Notes: generated from the sequence alone by a model not told the origin. A DNA stretch of 64,000 nt from an uncultured OM182 clade bacterium (GCA_905182025.1 CAJJAA010000021.1:1-64000); one strand, 5' to 3'. Numbered from the stretch's first letter, positions 26,169-35,802 are shown. Numbers and translations: made by a program.

Positions 26169-27476
26169 TTAGTCACCAAAACTGATCTTAGCGTGTCGTG
26201 GCTCAGGGACAAATAATTTAACGATTGTGCCGCCAATGAGAAGAAAAGTGATCGACAAGATAAAGACAGACTCATAACCCCAAATCGCCGCGATGATCCC
26301 GCCGGATAGTGGTCCCAAAGTACCCGCAATTTCAGACGCGGTATTGGCAATAGCAATGCGTATGGGCAGATCGTCTCGGCTACCAAACTCCAGCGTGAGC
26401 ATCATGGAGGCGACCCTGAAACCCTGTGAGGCCGCGCCTATGCCAACGAATACGACGACTGTGGCAACTAAACCATCGGCAAACATCAACAATATTGTTG
26501 ATAGCACCCACAGTAATATCGACAATAAATAGGCGGCACGAAAACCCTTCCGATCAGCGATAAAACCCCAGATAAGGTTCGATACTGTCGCCGAGATGGT
26601 GAACGCAAAGGTAATAACACCCAGTGTTTGGCCGGTCAAGTCCATAGTTTGACCCGCATAAAGAATATAAAACGGCATCGCCATGCGACCCATTGTTGCC
26701 ATCGTGCGCGCTAGAAAGTAGCGCGTAAAAGCTGGGTCACTTCGCAACAGAGCGGGAATTTCAGAAAGTCGATCTCGAAAACCCAATTTGTCCCTTACCG
26801 TTGGCGGCTCGGGTTCTCTGAGCATCAGCAGCATCAACAAGCCGCAACTTGTTAAACAAAATGCTAATAGGAATATCCACGAATAACCAATCTGATCCGG
26901 CGTATCTCCGAGCAGGTATTCACCACCAACCCACGCGACCATTGCCGCAACGCCGCCGGCCAAGAAGTTACGTATGCCGCTCAATCGGCCTCGCTTTGAA
27001 ACGGGAATCACTTTAGATGTAAGGAAGTTAAACACCACACCCTGCATGCCCTCAAAGATGCCAAATAACCCCAGCAATACCAGCAATGCAATCAGCGTTG
27101 CTTGCCCTTCAAGGAAGAAACCCGCCATGGCCATGAGCAAAACCATCGAGCGCATCCCACTGCCTATGACGAAGCCAACCGGCAAAACGCGCTTACGGTG
27201 TTCAATCAGGGAAGCACCAAAAATAGGAGTTAGGGTCATGCCAAATGCTTGCAGGGCGAGTCCCAAGCCAACGACAAATTCTGAGCCATCGGAGAGCATC
27301 ATTAAATAGGCTGGCAGAAAAGTTGGCGCGTTGACGAATCGAAACCCCGTCTGACCCAACATGCCGTGAAGTAATTGGGCGATATAATTACGGGTTAGAT
27401 TGTCTTTAACTTCACTTTCATAGCGTGCTTCTGCTTGTCGCAGCGCATCGGCATTAAGATCAGTTGAGTTCGACAC
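26169..27476 (-). CDS. MFS transporter, 12 transmembrane segments
   Basis: The 435-residue protein has a charged cytoplasmic N-terminus of about 40 residues and then about twelve hydrophobic helices, with the MFS loop IWGFIADRKGFRAAYLL after helix 8 and LIEHRKRVLPVGFV after helix 2. The start is GTG at 27476. Substrate cannot be read. It is inserted between dsbC and alaC-hom, which are neighbours (dsbC-hom) in Pseudomonas. It has its own spacing of about 170 bases to dsbC and ends just before the alaC promoter. Confidence 0.8.
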   Translation of the reverse strand: MSNSTDLNADALRQAEARYESEVKDNLTRNYIAQLLHGMLGQTGFRFVNAPTFLPAYLMMLSDGSEFVVGLGLALQAFGMTLTPIFGASLIEHRKRVLPVGFVIGSGMRSMVLLMAMAGFFLEGQATLIALLVLLGLFGIFEGMQGVVFNFLTSKVIPVSKRGRLSGIRNFLAGGVAAMVAWVGGEYLLGDTPDQIGYSWIFLLAFCLTSCGLLMLLMLREPEPPTVRDKLGFRDRLSEIPALLRSDPAFTRYFLARTMATMGRMAMPFYILYAGQTMDLTGQTLGVITFAFTISATVSNLIWGFIADRKGFRAAYLLSILLWVLSTILLMFADGLVATVVVFVGIGAASQGFRVASMMLTLEFGSRDDLPIRIAIANTASEIAGTLGPLSGGIIAAIWGYESVFILSITFLLIGGTIVKLFVPEPRHAKISFGD

Positions 27477-27647
27477 GAAGGCAATCCAAAATTGGAGCGT
27501 GGCAGCATAACAGAACTATGCGGACAAATCTTTTCGCGACTCATTGAAAACGTTAGGCCTAGAAATTGCTCCAGCGCTAGCATTTAGATTATTTGCCATT
27601 GCAATGACGACTCAGCGCGACACTGCCAACACTTCAACATCACCCCA

Positions 27648-28424
27648 CTAACTAGCGGGATCCAAAATACCCAATGTCTCCGCCAACTTATCGGCAGGTA
27701 AATAACCGGGCATCAACGTACCATCTTCATGGATGATGGAAGGTGTGGAGTTTACGCCGAACTCGCCGCCCAGTTGAAATTGCGCTGCGACAGGGTTTTC
27801 GCATGTCCGATCTTCAATAGCTTGACCATTCTTAGCACGGGTCAATGCGATTTTAGGATTATCAGCACACCAGGCTGACACGTACTTATCGTAAGACTCG
27901 CTGTCTATACCCGCGCGTGGATAGGCTAGATAGCGAACCGCGATACCTAACCTATTCAGGTCAGGAATTTCCTTATGTAATTTTCGGCAATATGAACAAT
28001 CAATATCGGTGAATACCGTCACGGTCGCTTTGACCAAACCTTTCGGCGGTGAGAACACAAGCATTTCAGATTCGTCGAGTTGAGCGAGCATTTGTTTACG
28101 CGCGTCTGTCCGACTCTTCTCTGTGACATTGACTAAACCGACATCTTGAACTTCATAAAGATCGCCGGTAAAAAAGTATTTTGCATCCGCTGAGAAATGA
28201 AGAATTTGTCCACCGGGCAGCGCAGCATCATAAAAACCAGCCAGCGGACTTGCGGTGACGCTAGTGATTGGCAAATCCGGGCGAACCTCTGCGATTCGAG
28301 CGATGATCCCCTGTGTAATTTCATCAAGCGATACTGCCTCAGAATTCGTGTCTGACGCATCTGAATAGGTCGCAAAACTGACCAGTAATAGTCCTAACCC
28401 AAAAATGTGCGATAACTGCTTCAT
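27648..28424 (-). CDS. dsbC: thiol:disulfide interchange protein DsbC
   Basis: The ATG at 28424 is preferred over 28436 because GGA and GAG lie upstream of it and it starts a clean signal peptide (MKQLSHIFGLGLLLVSFATY). The mature protein has the DsbC dimerisation domain (LPITSVTASPLAGFYDAAL) and a thioredoxin domain with C143-S-Y-C146 (FTDIDCSYCRKLH) and a second cysteine pair (SAWCADNP, DRTCENP), then VNSTPSII with the cis-proline. CSYC replaces the common CGYC. It isomerises wrong disulfides in periplasmic proteins and is kept reduced by DsbD. It is downstream of xerD, the order known from E. coli and Pseudomonas. Confidence 0.9.
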   Translation of the reverse strand: MKQLSHIFGLGLLLVSFATYSDASDTNSEAVSLDEITQGIIARIAEVRPDLPITSVTASPLAGFYDAALPGGQILHFSADAKYFFTGDLYEVQDVGLVNVTEKSRTDARKQMLAQLDESEMLVFSPPKGLVKATVTVFTDIDCSYCRKLHKEIPDLNRLGIAVRYLAYPRAGIDSESYDKYVSAWCADNPKIALTRAKNGQAIEDRTCENPVAAQFQLGGEFGVNSTPSIIHEDGTLMPGYLPADKLAETLGILDPAS

Positions 28425-28645
28425 ACTCATTTCCATAATTTTTTTACTGCTTTATTGCTCGTGCACCTAAAACTCAAAATTTTCGAGCAGCACTTGTTAT
28501 TCGAACTTTGCATGATGGCTAAGCCCGATGCAAATCTATACATGTAAAGACCTCGTCAGCGGTCAAAAGGTTCCACTTGTCGGACTAACACGTCAAACAA
28601 ACTAAACCGCGATGCCTGCCCCTTTATCCCTCTCGTTATTTTTCA

Positions 28646-29539
28646 CTAACCTCGAGGATGATGCTCTGCATGCAACTCCTTCATTCTCTGCTGAGCAATG
28701 TGCGTATAGATTTGAGTTGTCGACAGATCACTATGCCCTAGGAGCAATTGCACGACCCGCAGGTCCGCGCCATGATTGACTAAATGTGTCGCGAAAGCAT
28801 GTCGTAACGTGTGGGGCGAGAGTTTCTTTTTTATCCCCGCGTCTTGCGCATGAATCTTAATACGGTGCCAAAAAGTTTGCCGCGTCATCATCTTGCCCTG
28901 ATTGCTCGGGAAAACGACATCCTCAGAGAGATTTTTCTTCAATAATTCGTCACGCGAATCTTGAATAAATTGCTGCAACCAACTTATTGCTTCCTCCCCT
29001 AAAGGCACCAAGCGTTCTTTGCTGCCCTTACCCATCACCCTCAGCACGCCCTGCCGAAGATTCATATCGGTCAACCGCAGCGAGACCAATTCTGTGACTC
29101 GAAGACCACAGGCATACAACACCTCTAACATAGCGCGATCTCTGATACCTATCGGGGTTGTCAGATCAGGCGCTGCCAATAAACGCTCAACATCTGATTC
29201 CGTTAAACTGTCGGGCAGCGGACGTCCTAACTTTGGGTTATCAATGCGAAGCGTCGGATCTACCTTAATCACCTTCTCTCGCAGCAGGTATCGATAGAAA
29301 CTTCGCAGGCATGACAAGGCGCGAGCGGTCGAGCGGGCCTTGATGCCGCTGCCCATTCTATCAGCCAAGTATTTCAGTAGGTCTTCGCGTCGAACCGACT
29401 GTAGCGATCGATTTGATTCATCCAGCCACTTCGTAAGCGCTTTCAGATCACGCTGATAGGAATCAAGTGTGTTTTGGCTCAAGCCTTTTTCCAGCCAAAG
29501 GCTATCAATATATTTATCTATGAGATTTTGGGAGGACAC
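28646..29539 (-). CDS. xerD: site-specific tyrosine recombinase XerD
   Basis: The 297-residue protein is close to E. coli XerD along its whole length. It has the SAM-like N-terminal core-binding domain (LWLEKGLSQNTLDSYQRDL) and catalytic residues R147 (CGLRVTEL), K171, H243 and R246 (SPHTLRHAFATHL), H269 (LLGHSDLSTTQIYTH) and the nucleophile Y278. With XerC it resolves chromosome dimers at dif. The start is a GTG at 29539 with a weak ribosome site. dsbC follows 222 bases on. Confidence 0.95.
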   Translation of the reverse strand: MSSQNLIDKYIDSLWLEKGLSQNTLDSYQRDLKALTKWLDESNRSLQSVRREDLLKYLADRMGSGIKARSTARALSCLRSFYRYLLREKVIKVDPTLRIDNPKLGRPLPDSLTESDVERLLAAPDLTTPIGIRDRAMLEVLYACGLRVTELVSLRLTDMNLRQGVLRVMGKGSKERLVPLGEEAISWLQQFIQDSRDELLKKNLSEDVVFPSNQGKMMTRQTFWHRIKIHAQDAGIKKKLSPHTLRHAFATHLVNHGADLRVVQLLLGHSDLSTTQIYTHIAQQRMKELHAEHHPRG

Positions 29540-29631
29540 CGTGGAGATATTCCGCAGAAACGACTTTCACTAACATTAAACTTCACCCGCACGATTCACA
29601 AACTAAACCGCGTTCAAATGACACAAACAAC

Positions 29632-29654
29632 AACGCCGTGACTAGCACGGCGTT
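29632..29654 (-). terminator. third hairpin downstream of rplS
   Basis: Perfect nine-pair stem AACGCCGTG / CACGGCGTT with loop of five. On the minus strand it is followed by GTTGTTTGTG, a partly T-rich tail, so it is the best terminator of the three. It also lies about 100 bases upstream of xerD. Confidence 0.6.
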
Positions 29655-29659
29655 ATTCG

Positions 29660-29682
29660 TGAAGGCGGATTAGCCGCCTTCA
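29660..29682 (-). terminator. second hairpin downstream of rplS
   Basis: Perfect nine-pair stem TGAAGGCGG / CCGCCTTCA with a five-base loop. No T run follows on either strand. It is five bases from the next hairpin. Confidence 0.4.
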
Positions 29683-29707
29683 AATTCAATCCCAGTTAAA
29701 TTCCTGC

Positions 29708-29732
29708 CAGAAACGCCAAGTTCGCGTTTCTG
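29708..29732 (-). terminator. first hairpin downstream of rplS
   Basis: Perfect nine-pair stem CAGAAACGC / GCGTTTCTG with a seven-base loop, 15 bases after the rplS stop. No strong T run follows, so it may protect the 3' end of the ribosomal operon transcript or act with the next two stems. Confidence 0.45.
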
Positions 29733-29747
29733 ATACAGACTTTTAGC

Positions 29748-30116
29748 CTAAGATTTAACCTGAGATTTAGTAAGCTTCTCTTTAATTCGAGCTGCTCGAC
29801 CACTCAACTCACGCAGATAGTAGAGTTTCGCCTGCCGAACATCACCACGTCGCTTAATTGTGATGCTATCGATGATAGGGCTGTGAGTCTGGAAAGAACG
29901 CTCAACACCAACGCCGTGAGAAATTTTTCTGACGGTAAATGCAGAGTTGATACCACGATTACGGATACCAATAACAACGCCTTCATAAGCCTGAAGACGT
30001 TCTCGAGTACCTTCCACTACGCGAACCTGAACAACAACGGTATCACCGGGGCTGAAATCAGGGACATCCTGCTTAAGTTGTGCGTTTTCGATATCAGCAA
30101 TAAGCTTAGTTTTCAT
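29748..30116 (-). CDS. rplS: 50S ribosomal protein L19
   Basis: The 122-residue protein has the L19 hallmarks: [58 protein letters not shown] and [23 protein letters not shown]. It sits at the 30S-50S interface. It is 3 bases after trmD, last in the rpsP-rimM-trmD-rplS operon, and is followed by three hairpins in a row. Confidence 0.97.
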   Translation of the reverse strand: MKTKLIADIENAQLKQDVPDFSPGDTVVVQVRVVEGTRERLQAYEGVVIGIRNRGINSAFTVRKISHGVGVERSFQTHSPIIDSITIKRRGDVRQAKLYYLRELSGRAARIKEKLTKSQVKS

Positions 30117-30119
30117 CGT

Positions 30120-30920
30120 TCATTCCTTATTTTCGCGTTTCTGGTCAAGTTCCTTTTTGAACTCAGCCAGTAATTCTTTGTCTGTTTGTTCCAAATCAAG
30201 ACGCTTTAATAAATCCGGTCGTCTCAACCAAGTTTTACCCAGTGCCTGCTTCTTTCTCCAGCGTTTAATCAGTTCATGATTACCACTTAATAATACTGCC
30301 GGTACACCTTGCCCATCGACATGCTCTGGTCGGGTGTAATGCGGATGATCCAATAGACCTTCTGCAAACGAATCTGCTTCAACAGACTCTCTGTCACCCA
30401 CTGCGCCAGGTTGTAGGCGTGTCATGGCATCGATCATGACCATGGCAGGTAACTCTCCACCGGACAATACATAATCGCCGATAGAGTATTCTTCATCTAC
30501 TTCAGCCGTGATAATACGTTCGTCAATGCCTTCGTAGCGTCCCGCAATCAAGATCAACCGTTCTTCCAATGCGAGTTTCGATATTTCTTGCTGATCTAGT
30601 CTTCGCCCTTGTGGCGACAAATAGATCACCTTACATGTTTTATTCTTACCGTCTTCACTCTTACCGTCTTGGATCGACCGTGCGTTGGCCTCCAGTCTCG
30701 CTGCATCAATAGCAGCTTTTAACGGTTCTACCTTCATCAACATTCCCGGGCCGCCGCCGTAGGGTTTGTCGTCGACCGTCCGATGTTTGTCGGTCGTAAA
30801 TTCTCTAGGGTTCCAACAATCTATGTTGAGAATGCCCTTTTCAACTGCCCTGCGAGTAATGCCTGATGCCGTAATAGCCTGAAACATCTCAGGAAATAGC
30901 GTCACGACTCCTATCCACAT
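30120..30920 (-). CDS. trmD: tRNA (guanine-37-N1)-methyltransferase
   Basis: The product has 266 residues from ATG at 30920, which matches the E. coli start (MWIG); a GTG three codons earlier is possible. SPOUT-class trefoil-knot enzyme: [57 protein letters not shown]-like ([12 protein letters not shown]), [15 protein letters not shown] and [22 protein letters not shown]. It methylates G37 of tRNAs reading CNN codons to prevent frameshifting. An insertion of about ten residues ([11 protein letters not shown]) lengthens one loop. Confidence 0.96.
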   Translation of the reverse strand: MWIGVVTLFPEMFQAITASGITRRAVEKGILNIDCWNPREFTTDKHRTVDDKPYGGGPGMLMKVEPLKAAIDAARLEANARSIQDGKSEDGKNKTCKVIYLSPQGRRLDQQEISKLALEERLILIAGRYEGIDERIITAEVDEEYSIGDYVLSGGELPAMVMIDAMTRLQPGAVGDRESVEADSFAEGLLDHPHYTRPEHVDGQGVPAVLLSGNHELIKRWRKKQALGKTWLRRPDLLKRLDLEQTDKELLAEFKKELDQKRENKE

Positions 30921-30986
30921 ACTCGTCACATACCCGTTATATGTCAGTCAGTCTCATTTATGTTCTATCTACCCTGACACTGCCTG

Positions 30987-31514
30987 CTAGTATTCTGCAG
31001 ACCACGTCACTAGAACCTTTTCATTTGCCAGATCAACTTGTCTGATAAATTCAGGCTCGACCCAGGGAATCAATCTCTCCTGATCATCGATACTGTCTTT
31101 CGTCGGGCTAACGACAATAACGTCGTTGGCACCTGTTTCTAACATTTGGTCGATCACGCCCAGACACTCGTCGGCTTCGTTAATAACCGCAAGCCCTTTT
31201 AACTGGTGCCAGTAATAATCGTCCTGATCGAGCTTCGGCAGCGCGTGCTTATCTACCCAAATCTCGTAGCCGATAAGTTCTTCGGCTTGATTTCGATCCT
31301 GAAAACCTTCCGGCAGGACAACAATGCCCTTACCATGGGTCTTACCATTATCGAGCTTGAGCAACTTTTCAGTTGAACGTCTCTTTAGCAGCCAGGGCGC
31401 GTAACTCAGTATATGTTCAATAGGATCGGTATAGGAGTAGACCTTTACCCATCCTTTAATGCCATACGCTGCACTGATCTTGCCTGCTAATATCTTAGTT
31501 GACTCTTCAGCCAT
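30987..31514 (-). CDS. rimM: ribosome maturation factor RimM
   Basis: The 175-residue protein has the RimM N-terminal beta barrel (ILAGKISAAYGIKGWVKVYSYTDPIEHILSY) and the PRC barrel (DYYWHQLKGLAVINEADECLGVIDQMLETGANDVIVV, LIPWVEPEFIRQVD). It helps assemble the 30S head by binding S19. It lies between rpsP (14 bases away) and trmD (66 bases away), the standard order. Confidence 0.96.
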   Translation of the reverse strand: MAEESTKILAGKISAAYGIKGWVKVYSYTDPIEHILSYAPWLLKRRSTEKLLKLDNGKTHGKGIVVLPEGFQDRNQAEELIGYEIWVDKHALPKLDQDDYYWHQLKGLAVINEADECLGVIDQMLETGANDVIVVSPTKDSIDDQERLIPWVEPEFIRQVDLANEKVLVTWSAEY

Positions 31515-31528
31515 AAAAAGCAGGGATC

Positions 31529-31795
31529 TTAAGCTGCAGCTTCCTGAGTAGAGGCTTTTTTGTAACCCCTAATAACCTTTTTAACGCGGTCGCTTGTTTG
31601 AGCGCCCTGACTAACCCAATAGTCATAACGCTCAAGATCGATACGTGTGCCTTCTTCAGCACCACGGGCAAGAGGGTTATAAAAACCCAGCCGCTCAATG
31701 AATCGACCGTCACGCGAGACATGACTGTCTGCAACAGTTACGTGATAAAAAGGTCGCTTTTTGCTACCACCTCGAGATAACCGAATGATTACCAT
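31529..31795 (-). CDS. rpsP: 30S ribosomal protein S16
   Basis: The frame is open further upstream, but the start is the ATG at 31795, giving the family N-terminus [19 protein letters not shown] with AAGGA upstream; 88 residues. [14 protein letters not shown] and [18 protein letters not shown] are typical. First gene of the rpsP-rimM-trmD-rplS operon. Confidence 0.97.
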   Translation of the reverse strand: MVIIRLSRGGSKKRPFYHVTVADSHVSRDGRFIERLGFYNPLARGAEEGTRIDLERYDYWVSQGAQTSDRVKKVIRGYKKASTQEAAA

Positions 31796-31856
31796 GTCTT
31801 TGATTTCCTTAAATAATTCTGTATTGGCGGGCGGATAGGCCGCCGAAAGGGGCGCT

Positions 31857-31862
31857 ATTGTA
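31857..31862 (-). promoter_or_regulatory. putative -10 box of the rpsP operon
   Basis: TACAAT on the minus strand lies about 60 bases before rpsP, with TTTCAA 17 bases further upstream as a poor -35. A short GGCGG/CCGCC stem lies in the leader between it and the gene. Confidence 0.4.
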
Positions 31863-32040
31863 CGGTAAAGAGATTCATATTGAAACCCTTTCATTACACC
31901 CGACTCTTGGCTAAGTGATTGAAATTGTTAGCTTTAATTTTAGAGCCCATACAACAACGAAAAAAACTCGATGCAATATTTTGTTCTTCGCGACAACCGA
32001 GCACCTATCGGGGGTCGCAAACGCCAAATTAGGCGACAGA

Positions 32041-33414
32041 TTAGACGCCGGGGAAGCCACCGCCTGAACCCTTCATCATTCCATCCATGCCACGCATCAT
32101 GTTTGCCATGCCACCCTTCTTGGACATCTTCTTCATCATCTTCTGCATCTGCTTGTGTTGCTTTAAAAGACGGTTAACATCTTGAATCTGTGTACCCGAG
32201 CCACTGGCGATCCGGCGCTTTCGAGAACCATTAATCACGTCAGGGTATTGCCGCTCACCGGGGGTCATCGAACCGATAATCGCTTCGAGCTGACCAAAGG
32301 GGTTATCAGCCAATTTTTCTTCCGCCGCTTTCGCCATGCCACCCATGCCGGGCATCTTATCAAGCATATTGGCGATGCCGCCCATGTTATTCATCTGTTG
32401 AATCTGATCGCGAAAATCTTCCAGATCGAACTTCTTACCTTTCTTTAATTTCTTTGCGAGTTTGTCCGCCTTCTTTTTATCGATTTTGGCTTCCGCCTCC
32501 TCGATAAGACTCATCATGTCACCCATACCCAGGATTCGAGAGGCTATCCGCTCGGGGTAGAAGGCTTCCAGGGCGTCAATCTTCTCACCGGTCGCCATAA
32601 ACTTGATCGGCTTGCCGGTAATTGCGCGAACCGACAACGCCGCGCCGCCACGGGCATCGCCATCGGTCTTGGTCAATATCACGCCGGTTAATGGCAATAT
32701 TTCACTGAACGCCTTCGCCGTATTCGCCGCGTCCTGACCTGTCATTGCATCAACAACAAACAAGGTTTCAATTGGGTTTAACAAATCGTTGAGCGCTTTG
32801 ATTTCAGCCATCATATTTTCGTCGACGGCCAATCGGCCCGCGGTATCAACGATTAACACATCGGCAAATTGCTTTTTGGCTTCTGACAATGCCGCGGCAG
32901 CTATGGCCTCAGGCTTCTGATCCGGCGAGCTTTCGATAAAAATAATGTCAGCTTCAGCTGAAAGGGTTCGCAACTGATCAATCGCCGCAGGTCGATAGAT
33001 GTCTGTACTGACAACCATCACCTTCTTCTTTTCACGAGACTTTAACCACAGACCAAGCTTTGCGGTCGAGGTGGTCTTACCCGCACCCTGAAGACCCGCC
33101 ATCAATATTACGCCAGGCGGTTGGGTAGTGAGATCGACAGTATCGTTGATCGAGCCCATCATCTTGACCAACTCGTCATTAACAATCTTGACGAAGACTT
33201 GCCCAGGAGACAGTGACTTTGTAATTTCCTGACCGACCGCTTGAACACGCACCTGCTCAATAAAGTCTTTTACGACAGGCAGGGCGACATCCGCTTCCAA
33301 CAGCGCCATACGCACTTCACGCAGGGTTCCTTGGATGTTTTCGTCGGTAAGTTTGGCCTTCCCAGTAATGCTACTAAGGGATGCACTTAATCGTTCTGTT
33401 AATGACTCGAACAC
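32041..33414 (-). CDS. ffh: signal recognition particle protein Ffh
   Basis: The 457-residue protein has the N domain, the GTPase G domain with the P loop GLQGAGKTT (107-115), DTAGRLAVDE and TKTDGDARGG, and the methionine-rich M domain (MSLIEEAEAKI, FRDQIQQMNNMGGIANMLDKMPGM, RKRRIASGSGTQIQDVNRLLKQHKQMQKMMK) that binds 4.5S RNA and signal sequences; the tail is Gly/Met rich. GTG start with AGGTT upstream. It precedes rpsP in the same direction, separated by 245 bases. Confidence 0.97.
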   Translation of the reverse strand: MFESLTERLSASLSSITGKAKLTDENIQGTLREVRMALLEADVALPVVKDFIEQVRVQAVGQEITKSLSPGQVFVKIVNDELVKMMGSINDTVDLTTQPPGVILMAGLQGAGKTTSTAKLGLWLKSREKKKVMVVSTDIYRPAAIDQLRTLSAEADIIFIESSPDQKPEAIAAAALSEAKKQFADVLIVDTAGRLAVDENMMAEIKALNDLLNPIETLFVVDAMTGQDAANTAKAFSEILPLTGVILTKTDGDARGGAALSVRAITGKPIKFMATGEKIDALEAFYPERIASRILGMGDMMSLIEEAEAKIDKKKADKLAKKLKKGKKFDLEDFRDQIQQMNNMGGIANMLDKMPGMGGMAKAAEEKLADNPFGQLEAIIGSMTPGERQYPDVINGSRKRRIASGSGTQIQDVNRLLKQHKQMQKMMKKMSKKGGMANMMRGMDGMMKGSGGGFPGV

Positions 33415-33448
33415 AAATCTAACCTGATACTGGTTAACCGGGTCGCGA

Positions 33449-33454
33449 ATTATA
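33449..33454 (-). promoter_or_regulatory. putative -10 box of ffh
   Basis: A perfect TATAAT on the minus strand lies 35 bases before the ffh start; no good -35 is seen. The region is the divergent gap with the ypjD-like gene and also has the palindrome GGTTAACC at 33432-33439. Confidence 0.45.
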
Positions 33455-33571
33455 CCTGATTCACCAAAATCTGCGACAGCTCAAAGGCAATGAATCCACA
33501 ATCAGGTTCAATGGACCCTCACATTGTGTAACAATTATGCTTTCTCAATAGATGGCATTGTCCAAACGTCC

Positions 33572-34429
33572 ATGGATGCAACGAGCACACAAGCACTGTC
33601 TTCCGGTTTATCCGGCACCATGGTATTCGGCAGCCTCGCCTGTTTACTGTATTTATTGAGCGCAATGGTTCAATTCTTCGGACTACGCAGTGACGGTTCG
33701 AACCCGGTTAAAGTGCCATCTCACAAGCGTAAATTTGTTATTTTCAGCGCGATAGCCGCACTACTACTGCACGGCGTCTTCAGCTTTCAGGAAATTTATA
33801 CACAAGCGGGCATAAACATCGGCATTTATCCGATGGCATCGCTTACGACGCTTGCGATTGTTGCCATTGTGGTTGTCAGCAGCTTACGCCGCCCGGTTGA
33901 GAACCTGCTGATTGTGTTGTTACCGATTGCCACTATCTCCGTCGCGCTGACATTATTGATGAAAGGTGCCTACACGCCACGCACTGACATCAGCACGGGC
34001 ATCATGATTCACATCGTCTTATCGGTCATTGCGAATAGTTTGTTAGCCGTGGCCGCTTTTGAAGCAGCTTTTCTTTCCCTCGGCGACTATGAAATGAAAC
34101 ACAGAAATATCGCTGTTCTACGTCGCTTGCCACCATTACAGACCATGGAAAGTTTGCTGTTCGAACTATTGTGGACCGGTTTGATATTTTTAAGCCTTTC
34201 GATCATCAGCGGATTCATCTTTTTGGATGATATTTATGATCGCGGCCTGATTCACCACACATCCATTACCTTCGCGGCGTGGATTGTGTTTGCCGTACTT
34301 CTATGGGGACGTTTTCAACTGGGCTGGCGCGGCACTGTTGCGTCTCGCTGGACGCTCGCGGGTTTCGGACTACTTTTACTCGGCTATTTTGGCAGCAAAC
34401 TTGTGCTTGAATTGGTTCTCAACGGCTAA
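33572..34429 (+). CDS. CcsA-related inner membrane protein (YpjD)
   Basis: The protein has 285 residues from ATG at 33572; an in-frame TTG at 33524 is less likely. It has about eight membrane helices and the conserved C-terminal stretch of the cytochrome c assembly family: IHHTSITFAAWIVFAVLLWGRFQLGWRGTVASRWTLAGF. YpjD lies next to ffh and the corB-like gene in many gammaproteobacteria, as here. A role in heme or cytochrome assembly is suspected from the family but not shown; it lacks the full WWD-type heme site of CcsA/CcmF. Confidence 0.8.
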   Translation: MDATSTQALSSGLSGTMVFGSLACLLYLLSAMVQFFGLRSDGSNPVKVPSHKRKFVIFSAIAALLLHGVFSFQEIYTQAGINIGIYPMASLTTLAIVAIVVVSSLRRPVENLLIVLLPIATISVALTLLMKGAYTPRTDISTGIMIHIVLSVIANSLLAVAAFEAAFLSLGDYEMKHRNIAVLRRLPPLQTMESLLFELLWTGLIFLSLSIISGFIFLDDIYDRGLIHHTSITFAAWIVFAVLLWGRFQLGWRGTVASRWTLAGFGLLLLGYFGSKLVLELVLNG

Positions 34430-34539
34430 TTAAGCCGGTCGCAACACGCTTTTTGCCCTCATTGCTTACTTTCTCTGCTTGACCCTTCATGTTTAATTAG
34501 ATAAAAAGCTCCTCCATACTCATTGGAGGTCTTCCCTTC

Positions 34540-35802
34540 TTGGACGATCCCTCGCTTGGACTCTTATTCGGGTCCATTATTCTACTCGTCATTCTCTCCG
34601 CGTATTTCTCAGGTTCAGAAACCGCCATGATGGCACTCAACCGTTATCGGTTGAAGCACCTGGCAAATGACGGTCATCGCGGCGCTATTCAAGCCTCCAA
34701 ACTTCTGGAGCGACCGGATCGATTGCTGGGCGTCATTCTCATCGGCAACAATTTGGTTAACTTCTCCGCCGCTTCTCTAGCCACCGTCATCGCTATCGAG
34801 TTGTTCGGCGAAAGTGGTGTTGCCATTGCACCCGTCGTTTGCACGCTGGTGTTCCTGATCTTCTCAGAGGTTGCACCAAAAACAATATCGGCCGCCTATC
34901 CTGAAAAAATCGCGCTGCCCTCCTCGTACATTCTGCGTTTTCTGCTCTGGATCTTATTCCCGCTTGTCTGGATGGTGAATGGGTCGGCCAATGCCATGCT
35001 AAAGCTGATTGGTATACGCGGCGAGAATGCATTGAACGACGAACTCAGCGCAGAAGAATTACGCACGGTGGTTTATGAAGGCGCAAAACTGGCGGATCAT
35101 CCACAGAACATGATGCTCGGTGTATTGGATCTCGCCAATGTATCCGTTGAAGACATCATGGTGCCGCGGACTGAAATTTTTGGTATTGATATCGAAGACG
35201 ACATTGATGAGATCATTGCTCAGATCAAGTCGTCTCAACACACCCGTCTTCCCGTTTTTAAAGAAGATATCGATAGAGTCATTGGTGTTTTGCATTTACG
35301 CGATACGGCAAAGTTTCTCACTGACGCTGAGATATCCAAAGCCGCCATCCTGCAGGTCACCGAGGAACCCTACTTCGTACCTGAAAATACACCCCTGCAG
35401 ACTCAGTTGGTCAATTTTCAGAAGCACAAGGAACGTCTGGCACTGGTTGTTGACGAATATGGCGAGATCAAAGGCATCATTGCGATTGAGGACATACTCG
35501 AAGAGATTGTGGGTGAGTTCACCACCGACCTGGCAAACACCAATGTTGATATCCATCCTCAAGAGGAGGGAATATTTCTAATCGAAGGCAGCACACATTT
35601 ACGGTTAATCAACCGTCAACTGGGCTGGACGCTTCCTCAGGACGGTCCAAAGACCCTCAGCGGCTTGATCATCGAAGCGATGGAAACCATTCCTGAGTTC
35701 AATGTTTGTACCGTGATCGGGAATTATCGAATTGAAGTGGTTCAGATTCAGGACAATATGATTAAGACAGCCAGGGTAAGCGAGGTTGCTGACCCATTTT
35801 AA
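34540..35802 (+). CDS. CNNM/CBS-domain transporter-associated protein (CorB/YfjD type)
   Basis: The protein has 420 residues from a TTG start with GGAGG nine bases upstream. It has four membrane segments of the CNNM (DUF21) domain (SAYFSGSETAMMALNRYRLKHLA; LVFLIFSEVAPKTISAAYPE), a CBS pair (about 200-320, VEDIMVPRTEIFGID; VVDEYGEIKGIIAIEDILEEIVGEF) and a C-terminal CorC/HlyC domain (IEGSTHLRLINRQLGW). Family members affect magnesium or cobalt resistance and efflux. It is 110 bases after ypjD, the usual neighbour. Confidence 0.88.
   Translation: MDDPSLGLLFGSIILLVILSAYFSGSETAMMALNRYRLKHLANDGHRGAIQASKLLERPDRLLGVILIGNNLVNFSAASLATVIAIELFGESGVAIAPVVCTLVFLIFSEVAPKTISAAYPEKIALPSSYILRFLLWILFPLVWMVNGSANAMLKLIGIRGENALNDELSAEELRTVVYEGAKLADHPQNMMLGVLDLANVSVEDIMVPRTEIFGIDIEDDIDEIIAQIKSSQHTRLPVFKEDIDRVIGVLHLRDTAKFLTDAEISKAAILQVTEEPYFVPENTPLQTQLVNFQKHKERLALVVDEYGEIKGIIAIEDILEEIVGEFTTDLANTNVDIHPQEEGIFLIEGSTHLRLINRQLGWTLPQDGPKTLSGLIIEAMETIPEFNVCTVIGNYRIEVVQIQDNMIKTARVSEVADPF

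Noticed and set aside
31796-31894. N-terminal extension of S16
   Set aside because: The family starts [10 protein letters not shown], and a ribosome site and promoter -10 fit the ATG at 31795.
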